Below, in pieces: positions 36,001 to 44,724 of a stretch of 64,000 nucleotides of DNA. Source of the stretch: Pseudarthrobacter chlorophenolicus A6 (GTDB taxonomy: Bacteria; Actinomycetota; Actinomycetes; Actinomycetales; Micrococcaceae); contig NC_011886.1 in NCBI RefSeq assembly GCF_000022025.1, forward strand, positions 2,428,980 through 2,492,979, written 5' to 3'. Below the pieces are notes generated by a model. That model was not told the DNA's origin and made no database searches. It saw only the letters and a program-made list of their open reading frames with translations. Position numbers and translations under genes: made by a program. Within the stretch, counting starts at the first letter, position 1; the number at the start of each line of letters is the position of its first letter.

Positions 36001-36738
36001 TCAGGCCCACTCCTCCGAACGGACCAGGATGGCACCTGAGTCGGGGCAAAAAACGATGTCGTCTCCGGAAGCGGCGGTGATCTCCGCGAGGTCGCCGGGG
36101 CTCAGCTTCATGCCCGAGGCCTCTGAGGTCCCATGGAACAGCCGGGCAGCGCCCACGCCGCGTTTGGCCAGGGTCTTCTCATAGATGGCCAGCATTCCGG
36201 CGTCCAGTCCTGCGGCAAACTCAGTGCGCTTGCCCCGCACGTCTGCAGCCTCCGCGTCGACGGCGGCGAGCTCCTTGTCCAGTTCCGCGCGGATGCTGCC
36301 GAACGAGCCCTGGATATCGTCCACGATCTGCTGCTGGGCAGCCTGCCGCTCACGCAGTGTGTCAAGGCGTTCCAGGACTTCCAGCTCCACGTCTTCGAGG
36401 TCCGAACGCCTTCTGTTGAGCGAAGCGATGTCCTTCTGGAGTGCCACCAGGTCCTTGGACAGTCCCGTGCCGCTGTTCAGGCGCGCTTCGTCCCGCTCAA
36501 TGCGTGTGGCCACCTGTTCAACGTCCGCCTCGGCCCGCTTCAACTCGGCTTCGGCATCGTGCACGGCAACTTTTGCGGCACCAAGTTCGCCGCTGGCCAC
36601 GGAGAGCGCAGCCTCAAGGTCCTTGATGCGGGGATCGTTCTCCAGCGAGCGGCGGCGGCTGGCCAGGGCCTTGAGCTTTGCATCCAGGCCTTGCAGGTCG
36701 AGCAACTTGATCTGTTCCGCCGGTGCTGCCTTCGCCAC
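36001..36738 (-). CDS. CT398-like coiled-coil protein with degenerate C-terminal zinc ribbon
   Basis: A 245-residue protein, almost wholly a long coiled coil (about 10-185: LLDLQGLDAKLKAL, IERDEARLNSGTGLSKDLVALQKDIASLNRR). The C-terminal region matches the C4-type zinc ribbon family seen next to nif3 and rnhA genes in Actinobacteria, but it reads VFCPDSGAILVR with a single Cys, so the metal site appears lost. The start is GTG 36736-36738, 5 nt behind GGAGG. Its function is unknown in Actinobacteria. It lies downstream of nif3, the conserved neighbour. Confidence 0.85.
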   Translation of the reverse strand: MAKAAPAEQIKLLDLQGLDAKLKALASRRRSLENDPRIKDLEAALSVASGELGAAKVAVHDAEAELKRAEADVEQVATRIERDEARLNSGTGLSKDLVALQKDIASLNRRRSDLEDVELEVLERLDTLRERQAAQQQIVDDIQGSFGSIRAELDKELAAVDAEAADVRGKRTEFAAGLDAGMLAIYEKTLAKRGVGAARLFHGTSEASGMKLSPGDLAEITAASGDDIVFCPDSGAILVRSEEWA

Positions 36739-36851
36739 TGTAACCTCCGCTTGATCCCTCCGGCCACGGCCGGGCACCTTACCGGCGCTTCCTCGACTCT
36801 AGCGCCTGGCCGGTGTCCCTGCCTCGACGGACTTCACGGGTGCGCGGCGCG

Positions 36852-37775
36852 TCAGCCCGGAGTAAGGATGAAATCCCAGGGATCGCTGTTGGTGGCACTG
36901 ACCTGGATTTCGACGTCGTGCCCCTGATCGGCGAGGACGTTGCCCAAAGCTGCCGCAGCGGCCGGCAGCCAGAGCCATTCGCTGGCGAAGTGGGATACGT
37001 CCACCAGGTAAGGGCGCCCGTTCAGGGCGGCTTCCCGCGCCTCCGAAGCCGGATGGTGCCGCAGGTCGGCAGTGACATAGACGTCGGCGTTGCTGGCCCG
37101 GACTTCGTTGAACAGCGAGTCCCCCGCGCCGCCGCACACCGCGATCCGCCGGACCAGGCCGTCCTTGTCACCGGAGACGCGCACTCCCCCGGCTACGGAC
37201 GGCAGGATGCCGAACACCCTGGCCGCAAAGTCGCCCAGGGTCATGGCGTCCTCGAGGTCTCCCACGCGCCCAATACCTTCCTCCGGCAACCCGTTGGCCG
37301 CCACGGTCAGCGGGGCAACATCCTGAAGGCCCAGCGCGTCCGCCAGCACATCGGACACACCCCCGACGGCGGAATCACCATTAGTGTGGACCGTCAGCAG
37401 GGCTGTTCCGGACTCGATGAGCCGGTGGACCGCACGGCCTTTGGGGGTGGTGGCCGCGACGGACGTAACGCCTTTAAGGAGCAGCGGATGATGGGTGATC
37501 AGAAGTTCGGCGCCCCAATCGACGGCTTCCTCGATCACCTCCAGCGTGGGATCGACGGCGAACATCACCTTGGTGACCGGCGCCGCAGGGTGCCCCGCCA
37601 CGAGGCCCACCTCGTCCCAGCCTTCGGCCAGGGATTCAGGCCACAGCTCCTCCACCGCAAGCAGCAGGTCGCCGAGGGTGGGAGCCCCGTCCGGCACCCC
37701 GCCGGCCTGCCCGGCGAAGGGGGCGTCGCCGTCGTGCTCGTCCGGACCGGTAACGTCGGTGTCCACAGGTTCCAT
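36852..37775 (-). CDS. Nif3-like dinuclear metal centre protein (DUF34)
   Basis: DUF34/Nif3 family protein of 307 residues. The family has a dinuclear metal centre and has been linked to GTP cyclohydrolase I type 2 annotation and metal handling, without a settled function. Metal-ligand motifs are present: ELLITHHPLLLKG, HTNGDSAVGGVSD, and VDVSHFASEW near the C-terminus in place of the commoner GHYATE. Residues 1-30 are an acidic unconserved leader. The frame extends further upstream; I chose ATG 37773-37775. It is transcribed with the coiled-coil protein gene. Confidence 0.9.
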   Translation of the reverse strand: MEPVDTDVTGPDEHDGDAPFAGQAGGVPDGAPTLGDLLLAVEELWPESLAEGWDEVGLVAGHPAAPVTKVMFAVDPTLEVIEEAVDWGAELLITHHPLLLKGVTSVAATTPKGRAVHRLIESGTALLTVHTNGDSAVGGVSDVLADALGLQDVAPLTVAANGLPEEGIGRVGDLEDAMTLGDFAARVFGILPSVAGGVRVSGDKDGLVRRIAVCGGAGDSLFNEVRASNADVYVTADLRHHPASEAREAALNGRPYLVDVSHFASEWLWLPAAAAALGNVLADQGHDVEIQVSATNSDPWDFILTPG

Positions 37776-37878
37776 AGTCTTAGTTTTACCCCATCGCCCG
37801 GCAGGCGCAGGCATGCTGCCCGGTGCGACGCGGGAAGCGCCGGGGAATCATCCGGCGCTGCCAACCATTGAAGAGGTC

Positions 37879-38403
37879 ATGAAAACTTTTGTTCTCGGCG
37901 GAGGCTGCTTCTGGTGCCTCGACGCCGTCTACCAGAAAACAAAGGGTGTCACGGCGGTGGTGTCCGGCTACACGGGCGGCCACGATCCGTACCCTGACTA
38001 CTACTCAGTCTGCAGCGGCACCACCGGTCACGCCGAAGTGGTGGCTGTGACCTTCGATGAGGAGATCATCCCCGCCGAGGTCATCCTGGACATGTTCTTC
38101 GCCCTGCACGACCCCACCACGCTGAACCGGCAGGGTTACGACGTGGGAACCCAGTACCGCTCCTCGATGTTCTACGAAACCACCGAGGAGAAGATCCTGT
38201 TCGAGGAAGCCATCGACCGGAACCAGGCCTTGTGGAGCCACCCGATCGTCACCGAGGTCAGCCGCCTCCCCCGGTTCCATGTTGCCGAGGAGTTCCATCA
38301 GGACTACTACGCAAAGCATCCCGAGCAGGGCTACTGCCAGGTCATCATCAACCCCAAACTCGCCAAGGCCAGGAAATATTACTCTGCATGGCTTAACGCT
38401 TAG
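37879..38403 (+). CDS. msrA: Peptide methionine-S-sulfoxide reductase MsrA
   Basis: Repairs the S epimer of oxidised methionine in proteins. The 174-residue sequence starts MKTFVLGGGCFWCLDAVYQ: Cys10 is the catalytic residue and Cys13 three residues on replaces the common Gly or Ala. Other motifs are GYTGGHDPYPDYYSVCSGTTGHAEVV (split here as family segments), ALHDPTTLNRQG and GTQYRS. Two further Cys (SVCSG and GYCQV) may act in thiol relay. AGAGG lies close to the ATG. The open frame continues upstream but it is antisense to nif3. Confidence 0.95.
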   Translation: MKTFVLGGGCFWCLDAVYQKTKGVTAVVSGYTGGHDPYPDYYSVCSGTTGHAEVVAVTFDEEIIPAEVILDMFFALHDPTTLNRQGYDVGTQYRSSMFYETTEEKILFEEAIDRNQALWSHPIVTEVSRLPRFHVAEEFHQDYYAKHPEQGYCQVIINPKLAKARKYYSAWLNA

Positions 38404-38467
38404 CCAGCATTACGCGGCCTCGTTAGGCTGACCTCAGTATTCACCCCTCACAGATAGGCGTATCTAC

Positions 38468-39403
38468 ATGGCACGGATTTATGACGACGTAACGCAGCTG
38501 GTAGGCCGCACCCCCTTGGTCAGGCTGAACCGGCTCAGCGAGGGGCTGGGTGCCACCGTTGCCGTAAAGCTTGAGTTCTACAACCCGGCCAACAGTGTGA
38601 AGGACCGCATCGGTGTGGCCATCATCGACGCTGCCGAAAAGTCCGGTACGCTGAAGCCGGGCGGCACCATCGTCGAAGGCACCTCCGGCAACACCGGAAT
38701 CGCCCTGGCCATGGTCGGCGCAGCACGCGGCTACAAGGTCATCCTCACCATGCCCGAAACCATGTCCACGGAACGCCGTGTCATGCTCCGCGCCTTCGGC
38801 GCCGAGATCGTCCTCACGCCCGGTTCCGAGGGCATGCGCGGCGCAGTCGAAAAGGCCCAGGAAATCGTGGCCAACACCGAAAACTCCATCTGGGCCCAGC
38901 AGTTCGCCAATGACGCCAACCCGCAGATTCACCGTGACACCACGGCCGAGGAAGTCTGGGCCGACACCGACGGCGCCGTGGACATCTTCGTCGCCGGCGT
39001 GGGCACCGGCGGCACCATCACCGGCGTCGGGCAGGTCCTGAAGGAGCGCAAGCCCGGCGTGCAGATCGTGGCCGTGGAACCCAAAGATTCCCCCATCCTC
39101 AACGGCGGCGCCCCGGGCCCGCACAAGATCCAGGGTCTGGGTGCCAACTTCATCCCGGAGCTCCTGGACACCAACGTCTACGACGAGGTCATCGACGCAC
39201 CCCTCGAGGACTCCGTCCGGGTGGCCCGCGAGCTCGGCGTGAAGGAAGGCATCCTGGGCGGCATCTCGTCCGGCGCCATCGTCTGGGCAGCCCTGGAGCT
39301 GGCCAAGCGCCCCGAAAACGCCGGCAAGCTGATCGTTGCGGTCGTCTGCGACTTCGGAGAGCGTTACATCTCCACGGTCCTCTATGACGACATCCGCGGC
39401 TGA
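38468..39403 (+). CDS. cysK: Cysteine synthase A (O-acetylserine sulfhydrylase)
   Basis: PLP enzyme that condenses O-acetylserine with sulfide to give cysteine. The 311-residue protein has Lys45 ([11 protein letters not shown]) as Schiff-base residue, the substrate loop EGTSGNTGI, the phosphate-binding GTGGTITG and ILGGISSGA near the C-terminus. A TAGGCT element at 38424-38429 may be its -10. The leader contains AGATA-GGCG-TATCT (38452-38465), a small hairpin that includes the only AGG upstream of the ATG. cysE follows 40 nt downstream, giving a two-gene cysteine operon. Confidence 0.97.
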   Translation: MARIYDDVTQLVGRTPLVRLNRLSEGLGATVAVKLEFYNPANSVKDRIGVAIIDAAEKSGTLKPGGTIVEGTSGNTGIALAMVGAARGYKVILTMPETMSTERRVMLRAFGAEIVLTPGSEGMRGAVEKAQEIVANTENSIWAQQFANDANPQIHRDTTAEEVWADTDGAVDIFVAGVGTGGTITGVGQVLKERKPGVQIVAVEPKDSPILNGGAPGPHKIQGLGANFIPELLDTNVYDEVIDAPLEDSVRVARELGVKEGILGGISSGAIVWAALELAKRPENAGKLIVAVVCDFGERYISTVLYDDIRG

Positions 39404-39443
39404 TCAGACCGCGCAGTCGCCCGTTTCCTGTAGAAAGAACTTT

Positions 39444-40028
39444 GTGGGCTTTTTCGCAAGACTAAAAGAGGACCTCGACGCCGCCCGGTCGCACGACCCG
39501 GCGGCTCGGGGCTCCCTCGAGAACTTTTTCGCCTATTCCGGCCTGCACGCCATCTGGATCCACCGGCTGACGCACCGCCTGTGGCAGAACCCGGCGCTGC
39601 GTTTTCCCGCCCGGCTCATTTCGCAGCTGGGCCGGTTCACCACCGGAATCGAAATCCATCCCGGCGCCACCATCGGGCGTCGGTTCTTCATCGATCACGG
39701 CATGGGCGTGGTCATCGGCGAAACCGCCGAAATCGGTGAGGACGTCATGATCTACCACGGTGTCACGCTGGGCGGCCGTTCGCTGGCCCGGATCAAGCGG
39801 CACCCCACCATCGGTGACCGCGTGACCATCGGCGCCGGCGCCAAAATCCTCGGCCCCATCACCATCGGCCGGGACAGCGCTGTAGGCGCCAACGCAGTGG
39901 TGGTCAAGGACGCTCCGCCGGAGTCGATCGTCACGGGCGTGCCTGCCAAATGGCGGCACCGTGACGCGCAGCGGGAGACCAAACCTGCCGTCGACCCCGC
40001 CGAGTACGACATCGAATACCGCATCTAA
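39444..40028 (+). CDS. cysE: Serine O-acetyltransferase
   Basis: Makes O-acetylserine from serine and acetyl-CoA for CysK in the same operon. The 194-residue product has an N-terminal helical part ([20 protein letters not shown]) and left-handed beta-helix hexapeptide repeats ([44 protein letters not shown]). The catalytic His lies in [12 protein letters not shown]. It is the short EpsC/CysE form. The start is GTG 39444 behind a weak AGAAAGAA site; an upstream in-frame extension overlaps cysK. Confidence 0.95.
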   Translation: MGFFARLKEDLDAARSHDPAARGSLENFFAYSGLHAIWIHRLTHRLWQNPALRFPARLISQLGRFTTGIEIHPGATIGRRFFIDHGMGVVIGETAEIGEDVMIYHGVTLGGRSLARIKRHPTIGDRVTIGAGAKILGPITIGRDSAVGANAVVVKDAPPESIVTGVPAKWRHRDAQRETKPAVDPAEYDIEYRI

Positions 40029-40083
40029 GGTCCGGCCCGGGGTACGCCCGGGAATGCTGGGCGCACCATGGCCGGCGGCACAT

Positions 40084-40128
40084 AAAAGGCGGGCAGTTCC
40101 AGGATTTCCCTGAAACTGCCCGCCTTTT
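40084..40128. terminator. Bidirectional terminator between cysE and gnd
   Basis: A 15-bp stem with AAAA/TTTT flanks (40084-40098 with 40114-40128), extended by four more pairs across one mismatch. It serves the cysKE transcript on the plus strand and gnd on the minus strand. Confidence 0.88.
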
Positions 40129-40146
40129 GCGTTGTGTCAGCGGATG

Positions 40147-41583
40147 CTAGTGGGTGTCTACCGCTTCGATCTCTGACTTGTCTTCGCCCCAGAGGGTGTG
40201 GAACGTACCTTCGGCGTCCACGCGGCCGTAGGTGTGGGCACCGAAGAGGTCGCGCTGGCCCTGGATAAGGGCTGCAGCAACGCGCTTGCGGCGCAGGCCA
40301 TCGTAGTAGGCCAGCGAGGACGAAAAGACGGGCACCGGGATGCCGAGCTGCACAGCGGTGGCCACCACGCGGCGCCACGCCGGCAGTGCGTCCGCGATGG
40401 CCTTGGTGAAGGCCGGTGCAAACAGCAGGTTGGCGGGCTTCTCGTCGGCGGCGTAAGCCTTGGTGATGTCCTTGAGGAGTTCTGCGCGGATGATGCAGCC
40501 GGCACGCCAGAGCGAGGCGATCTCGTCCAGCTTCAGGTCCCAGCCGTATTCCTTGGCGGCGGACGTCAGCATGTCCAGGCCCTGGGCGTAGGAGACGAGC
40601 TTGGAGGCGTAGAGCGCCTGGCGGACGTCTTCGACGAAGGTCTCCGGAATTTCGACGGCGGATTCGCCGCCCTCGAGGAGTTCCTGGCCCAGCTTGCGCT
40701 GGCCTGCCTGTGAGGACAGTGCGCGGGCGAAGACGGATTCGGCGATGCCGGACACCGGCGAACCCAGTTCCAGTGCGGAAATGACAGTCCAGCGGCCGGT
40801 ACCCTTCTGGCCGGCAGCGTCCACGACGACATCGACGAAGGGCTTGCCGGTCTTGGCGTCCACGTGCCCCAGGACCTCAGCGGAAATCTCGATCAGGAAG
40901 GAGGAGAGGTCGCCCTTGTTCCATTCCGTGAAGATCTTCGACTGTTCGGCGGGCTCGATACCTGCACCGGAGCGGAGCAGGTCGAAGGCCTCGCCGATAA
41001 CCTGCATGTCGGCGTACTCAATGCCGTTGTGGACCATCTTGACGAAGTGGCCGGCGCCGTCGGTGCCGACCCAGGCGCAGCAGGGCTCGCCGTCCACCTT
41101 GGCGGAAATCTTCTCAAGGAGGGGGCCGAGGGCCTTGTAGGACTCTTTGGATCCGCCGGGCATGATGGACGGGCCGTTCAGCGCGCCCTCCTCACCGCCG
41201 GACACGCCGACGCCCACGAAGTGCAGGTCCTTCTTGGCCAGTGCTGCTTCCCGGCGGCGGGTGTCCTCGTAGTGCGAGTTACCGGCGTCAATGATGATGT
41301 CGCCCGCTTCCAGAAGCGGCTCAAGCTGCTCGATGACCGAGTCGACCGGCTTGCCGGCCTTGACCATGATCAGCACCCGGCGGGGCTTCTCCAGCGAATC
41401 CACGAGCTCCTGCAGGGTCTCGGTGCGGATGAAGTCGCCTTCAGTACCGTACTTTTCCAGCAGGGTATCCGTCTTTTCCACGGACCGGTTGTGCAGGGCC
41501 ACGGTGAAGCCGTTGCGGGCCAGGTTGCGGGCCAGGTTGGCGCCCATCACCGCGAGGCCGGTGACACCGATGTGTGCAGACAT
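40147..41583 (-). CDS. gnd: 6-phosphogluconate dehydrogenase, decarboxylating
   Basis: Oxidises and decarboxylates 6-phosphogluconate to ribulose 5-phosphate in the oxidative pentose-phosphate pathway. The 478-residue protein has the coenzyme loop IGVTGLAVMGANLARN with HNRSVEKTD, the catalytic KMVHNGIEYADMQ, SGGEEGALNGPSIMPGG and the C-terminal FGAHTYGRVD tail of the long (NADP) type. The start is ATG 41581-41583, 5 nt behind TTGGAG. It is divergent from a GntR regulator with about 200 bp between, which suggests that this regulator controls it, perhaps in response to gluconate (inference). Confidence 0.96.
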   Translation of the reverse strand: MSAHIGVTGLAVMGANLARNLARNGFTVALHNRSVEKTDTLLEKYGTEGDFIRTETLQELVDSLEKPRRVLIMVKAGKPVDSVIEQLEPLLEAGDIIIDAGNSHYEDTRRREAALAKKDLHFVGVGVSGGEEGALNGPSIMPGGSKESYKALGPLLEKISAKVDGEPCCAWVGTDGAGHFVKMVHNGIEYADMQVIGEAFDLLRSGAGIEPAEQSKIFTEWNKGDLSSFLIEISAEVLGHVDAKTGKPFVDVVVDAAGQKGTGRWTVISALELGSPVSGIAESVFARALSSQAGQRKLGQELLEGGESAVEIPETFVEDVRQALYASKLVSYAQGLDMLTSAAKEYGWDLKLDEIASLWRAGCIIRAELLKDITKAYAADEKPANLLFAPAFTKAIADALPAWRRVVATAVQLGIPVPVFSSSLAYYDGLRRKRVAAALIQGQRDLFGAHTYGRVDAEGTFHTLWGEDKSEIEAVDTH

Positions 41584-41775
41584 CAAAACTCCAATTCATT
41601 GCGTACGACGGAAAGTGCGGCAGGCCTGTCCCGCGCGGGATGGCGCTGCGCTGATCAAGCTGTCGGAATAAAGCATATATATTCTTCGGGTCACAGGGAA
41701 GTAACGCCCATCCAGTGGACCAGACCGGGCCCGCCGCGGTCCATCCCCGGAGCATGGCCTCGTGCTGCTGCGCAC

Positions 41776-41781
41776 TAGGCT
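41776..41781 (+). promoter_or_regulatory. -10 hexamer TAGGCT, leaderless start of the gntR gene
   Basis: TAGGCT, 6 nt, then ATG at 41788. An AT-rich GAATA-N9-TATTC element (41666-41684), symmetric only in its outer half-sites, lies further upstream between gntR and gnd and could be the operator. Confidence 0.5.
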
Positions 41782-41787
41782 TGCAGC

Positions 41788-42513
41788 ATGACAAGCAGCC
41801 TGCACCACCGTGCCATCGAAAACCTTGGCACCCGCATCATCTCGGGAGAATTGCCCGCAGGCCACCTCATGCTTGCAGAACAGCTCGAAGTCGAACTGAA
41901 GGTTTCCCGCTCGGTGATCCGGGAGGCTGTCCGGGTGCTGCAGTCCCTGGGACTGGTGGAGACCACCAAACGGGTGGGCATCCGCGTCCTGCCCGCCAGC
42001 CGGTGGAATCCGTTCGATCCGCAAGTCATCCGCTGGCGGCTGGCAGGCAACGCCCGTGGCGCCCAGCTGCGGTCACTGGCCGAGCTCCGCGCGGCAGTAG
42101 AACCCGTTGCGGCCGAGCTGGCGGCCCAGAATGCCCCCGCTCCGCTGCGCCTGGAATTGGTTGACGTGGCCTACGCCATGCGCGACGCCGGCAACAAGGG
42201 TGACGTGCCCCGCTTCCTCGAGCTCGACATTCACTTCCACTCACTGCTGCTTTCCGGCTCCGGCAACGAGATGTTCGCCAACCTGATGGGCCAGGTGGCA
42301 GAGACGCTGACGGGACGCACTGTCCACGGCCTCATGCCCGACCATCCGCACGAAGCCGCCCTGCAGTGGCACGTGGATGTGGCCGAAGCAATCTCCAGGG
42401 GCGACGCAGCTGCTGCCCGCGAGGCCTCCGACCACATCATGCGCAGGACGATGTCGCAGATGTCCGATTCCTGGACCGAACAGCCACGGGTTTTCATCCC
42501 GGTCAAGCGCTGA
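41788..42513 (+). CDS. GntR-family regulator, FadR subfamily
   Basis: A 241-residue regulator with an N-terminal winged helix (residues about 10-70: AIENLGTRIISGELPAGHLM, LKVSRSVIREAVRVLQSLGLVET) and an all-helical FCD ligand domain (RSLAELRAAVEPVAAELAA, FLELDIHFHSLLLSGSGNEM, HVDVAEAISRGDAAAAREAS) with the His/Asp metal site typical of FCD proteins. It is divergent from gnd, so it probably represses gnd in the absence of gluconate or a related acid (inference). No ribosome site; TAGGCT lies exactly 6 nt before the ATG. Confidence 0.9.
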   Translation: MTSSLHHRAIENLGTRIISGELPAGHLMLAEQLEVELKVSRSVIREAVRVLQSLGLVETTKRVGIRVLPASRWNPFDPQVIRWRLAGNARGAQLRSLAELRAAVEPVAAELAAQNAPAPLRLELVDVAYAMRDAGNKGDVPRFLELDIHFHSLLLSGSGNEMFANLMGQVAETLTGRTVHGLMPDHPHEAALQWHVDVAEAISRGDAAAAREASDHIMRRTMSQMSDSWTEQPRVFIPVKR

Positions 42514-42618
42514 ACCCCGGACAGCCGACAACAGTCCGGCGCTATCTTCCACTCCCCCGCGACACACATCCACGAACAACTTCTTGTTTCCGGAACTTCA
42601 CTGTATATTCATCTCAGG

Positions 42619-42657
42619 CCCTCCACCGCGGCATCCCCCAATAGTCGCGGTGGAGGG
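42619..42657 (+). terminator. Terminator after the gntR gene
   Basis: A 12-bp stem (42619-42630 with 42646-42657) with a 15-nt loop, followed by TTTTCC, about 105 bp past the gntR stop. Confidence 0.7.
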
Positions 42658-42699
42658 TTTTCCAATGCCCGGAAGTGGCCCAGTGCCTGCCAAAAGCCC

Positions 42700-42990
42700 C
42701 TAGGCGGCATCCGCAACGGCATCCCGCAGCCGCCATCCTCCGCCGAGCCCGTCGCGCTCAAGCAGCATGGTGGTCAGCGCTGAGCCGGCGTTCCTTCCCA
42801 GGCGCACCTGGACCTGCAGGATTTCTACGTCCACCCTGCTGCGGCCCCGGGGCATCCTGCGGTTGGTTTCCCACCAGTTGACCCGTTCGAACCATCTCAC
42901 CGGCTCGGCGCCCACCAGCCACTCACGGCCGCGGCAAACCACCGATGCGGGTATTCCATTGCCCTCGTCACGGACGATCACGTGTTCCAT
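42700..42990 (-). CDS. Small hypothetical protein, DUF6504-like
   Basis: A 96-residue basic protein. VVCRGREWLVGAEPVRWFERVNWW followed by RRMPRGRSRVDVEILQV recalls short actinobacterial proteins (DUF6504 group) that have an N-terminal Trp/Arg-rich beta unit, but I cannot confirm membership by eye. No signal peptide or membrane segment is seen. TAACGT lies exactly 6 nt before the ATG and there is no Shine-Dalgarno, so this is another leaderless candidate. It lies upstream of, and convergent with, the gntR gene. Confidence 0.65.
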   Translation of the reverse strand: MEHVIVRDEGNGIPASVVCRGREWLVGAEPVRWFERVNWWETNRRMPRGRSRVDVEILQVQVRLGRNAGSALTTMLLERDGLGGGWRLRDAVADAA

Positions 42991-42996
42991 GCCTGT

Positions 42997-43002
42997 ACGT
43001 TA
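42997..43002 (-). promoter_or_regulatory. -10 hexamer TAACGT for the small hypothetical gene
   Basis: On the minus strand TAACGT is followed by 6 nt and the ATG at 42990. Confidence 0.45.
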
Positions 43003-43067
43003 TGGCGTGGGTCTGACAACGCGCTCCGGGAAAATCCCGGCGGCAGTATCCCTGAAAAAGGGCAAGA

Positions 43068-43113
43068 AAAAACCCGCCTGGCGTTCTTTGTAAAGCACGC
43101 CAGGCGGGTTTTT
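43068..43113 (-). terminator. Terminator of tRNA-Val
   Basis: A 17-bp perfect stem (43068-43084 with 43097-43113) with a 12-nt loop and A/T flanks. The upstream arm begins at the last base of the encoded CCA, so no spacer separates tRNA and terminator. Confidence 0.9.
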
Positions 43114-43188
43114 GGTGGGTCCTACCGGGATCGAACCGATGACATCCACGGTGTAAACGTGGCGCTCTACCAGCTGAGCTAAAGACCC
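43113..43188 (-). tRNA. tRNA-Val (anticodon UAC)
   Basis: Minus-strand cloverleaf with acceptor GGGTCTT/AGGACCC, D arm GCTC/GAGC, anticodon stem CCACG/CGTGG and loop TTTACAC (TAC), and T arm GGTTCGATCCC. The discriminator is A and the CCA is encoded (43113-43115). Confidence 0.96.
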
Positions 43189-43303
43189 TTGCCAATTGGA
43201 ATGCTTTCGATAAGCCGCAAACCAACGAACATAGACTCTACCTGACACGGGCGGCTAAACGCGAATCGGGATCCGGACCCGGCTTCCGGGGGTTTCCTGC
43301 CGG

Positions 43304-44224
43304 TCAGAGGGGCGAAAGATGCTGCGCCAACCACCTCAGTGACTCGCTCACTCCCGCTTCAAGCTTGATGGTGGCTTTGTCATCCCCCCGCGTCTCGCCC
43401 CGGTTGATGATAACTACCGGCTTGCCGCCCTTGGCTGCGTGGCGAACAAAACGCAGGCCGCTCATCACGGTCAGGGATGAGCCCGCCACCAGCAGGGCCG
43501 CCGCCTCATCCACGATCGCATAGGAACGCTCCACACGGTCCTTGGGCACGTTCTCGCCGAAGTACACGAAGTCCGGCTTCAGCGTCCCTCCACATGCCGG
43601 GCAGACGGCCACGACGAAGCTGCTGATCAGGCCCAGGTCTTCCACCGTGGCGTCCGCATCAGGGGCCATCTCCACGAGGCCGGATTTCTCGGCCTGCTCC
43701 AGGAACCCCTGGTTGAGCTCACCCAACATGCCGGCGAGGAGCCCGCGGGAGTAGGTACGCCCGCAATCGAGGCAGACCACTTGGTCATACCGGCCGTGGA
43801 GGTCCACCACGTTGGTACTTCCCGCGTCCTCGTGGAGCCGGTCCACATTCTGCGTGATGAGGCCTGTCAGGTATCCCCGGCGCTCAAGCTCTGCCGCTGC
43901 GAGGTGTCCATGGTTCGGATCGGCATGCCGCAGATGGGACCAGCCGATGTGGTTCCGTGCCCAGTACCGCTGCCTGTTGGCCGGGTCCCTGACAAATTCC
44001 TGGTAGGTCATGGGTGAGCGTGGCGGGGACCCCGGACCACGGTAGTCGGGAATTCCGGAATCAGTGCTCAGGCCCGCCCCCGTGAGCAGGGCGAACGGCG
44101 CTCCGGACAGGAGGTCGCGTATACGGCCCAGGGCCTCAAGTTCCCGGCTCGATGGGTGGGCCGGCTCGACGCGCGGCATGCTGGCGAACCCGGTGAGTCC
44201 AACCCCGTGCCGCGGCTTCTCCAC
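43304..44224 (-). CDS. NAD-dependent protein deacylase, Sir2 family
   Basis: Sirtuin of 306 residues removing acyl groups from lysines with NAD consumption. NAD-site motifs are GAGLSTDSGIPDYRG and TQNVDRLHEDAG, with catalytic His in DLHGRYD. The zinc module is complete: CLDC and, about 50 residues later, CPAC. GSSLTVMSGLRF and VIINRG are the C-terminal NAD contacts. The start is GTG 44222-44224, just 5 nt after the peroxiredoxin stop, so the gene is the last of a three-gene operon with DUF3052 and the peroxiredoxin; an internal ATG (44179) is a possible alternative start. Confidence 0.93.
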   Translation of the reverse strand: MEKPRHGVGLTGFASMPRVEPAHPSSRELEALGRIRDLLSGAPFALLTGAGLSTDSGIPDYRGPGSPPRSPMTYQEFVRDPANRQRYWARNHIGWSHLRHADPNHGHLAAAELERRGYLTGLITQNVDRLHEDAGSTNVVDLHGRYDQVVCLDCGRTYSRGLLAGMLGELNQGFLEQAEKSGLVEMAPDADATVEDLGLISSFVVAVCPACGGTLKPDFVYFGENVPKDRVERSYAIVDEAAALLVAGSSLTVMSGLRFVRHAAKGGKPVVIINRGETRGDDKATIKLEAGVSESLRWLAQHLSPL

Positions 44225-44229
44225 TGCCG

Positions 44230-44724
44230 TCAGGCCTGTTCCAGCCCGGCCAGCGCTGTGCGGTAGGCGGAAAAGTCGCGTGCCTGGCCGCGGGGATTTA
44301 CCACGGTGTACCGGATGACGCCGCCGGCGTCGATGATGAAAGTACCGCGTCTCGCCATGCCGCTGTCTTCATCAAAGACACCGTAAGTGCGGGCAACGCC
44401 GCCGTGTGGCCAGAAGTCGGCGAGCAGGTCGAAGCTGTAACCTTCCTGCCCGGCGTAGGCCCGGAGGCTGAACTTGCTGTCGACAGAAACGGCCAGGACG
44501 GTGGCATTCGAGTCCTCGAACGAGGCAAGGTTGTCCCTGATCTCGCAGAGTTCGCCCGTGCAGATGCCGGAAAAGGCAAACGGGTAGAAGACCAGGACAA
44601 CGTTCTGGCCGCGGAACGACGACAGCCGGACCGGTTCGCCAAACTGGTTGGAAAGTTCAAAGTCCGGCGCCGGATCGCCCGCCGCCAGCAGGGATGAAGC
44701 AGCAGCAGCAGGCGCTTGCGTCAC
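44230..44724 (-). CDS. Peroxiredoxin, AhpE-like with a CX4C pair
   Basis: Thiol peroxidase of 164 residues. The sequence around the active site, FYPFAFSGICTGELCEIRD, is AhpE-like in its flanks, but it has Cys55 (peroxidatic) and Cys60 four residues later, the spacing of the resolving Cys in Bcp/PrxQ enzymes. It may therefore work as an atypical two-Cys enzyme and not a one-Cys AhpE. The start is GTG 44724 inside the GTGA overlap with the DUF3052 stop, so translation is coupled. No signal peptide, so it is cytoplasmic. Confidence 0.9.
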   Translation of the reverse strand: MTQAPAAAASSLLAAGDPAPDFELSNQFGEPVRLSSFRGQNVVLVFYPFAFSGICTGELCEIRDNLASFEDSNATVLAVSVDSKFSLRAYAGQEGYSFDLLADFWPHGGVARTYGVFDEDSGMARRGTFIIDAGGVIRYTVVNPRGQARDFSAYRTALAGLEQA

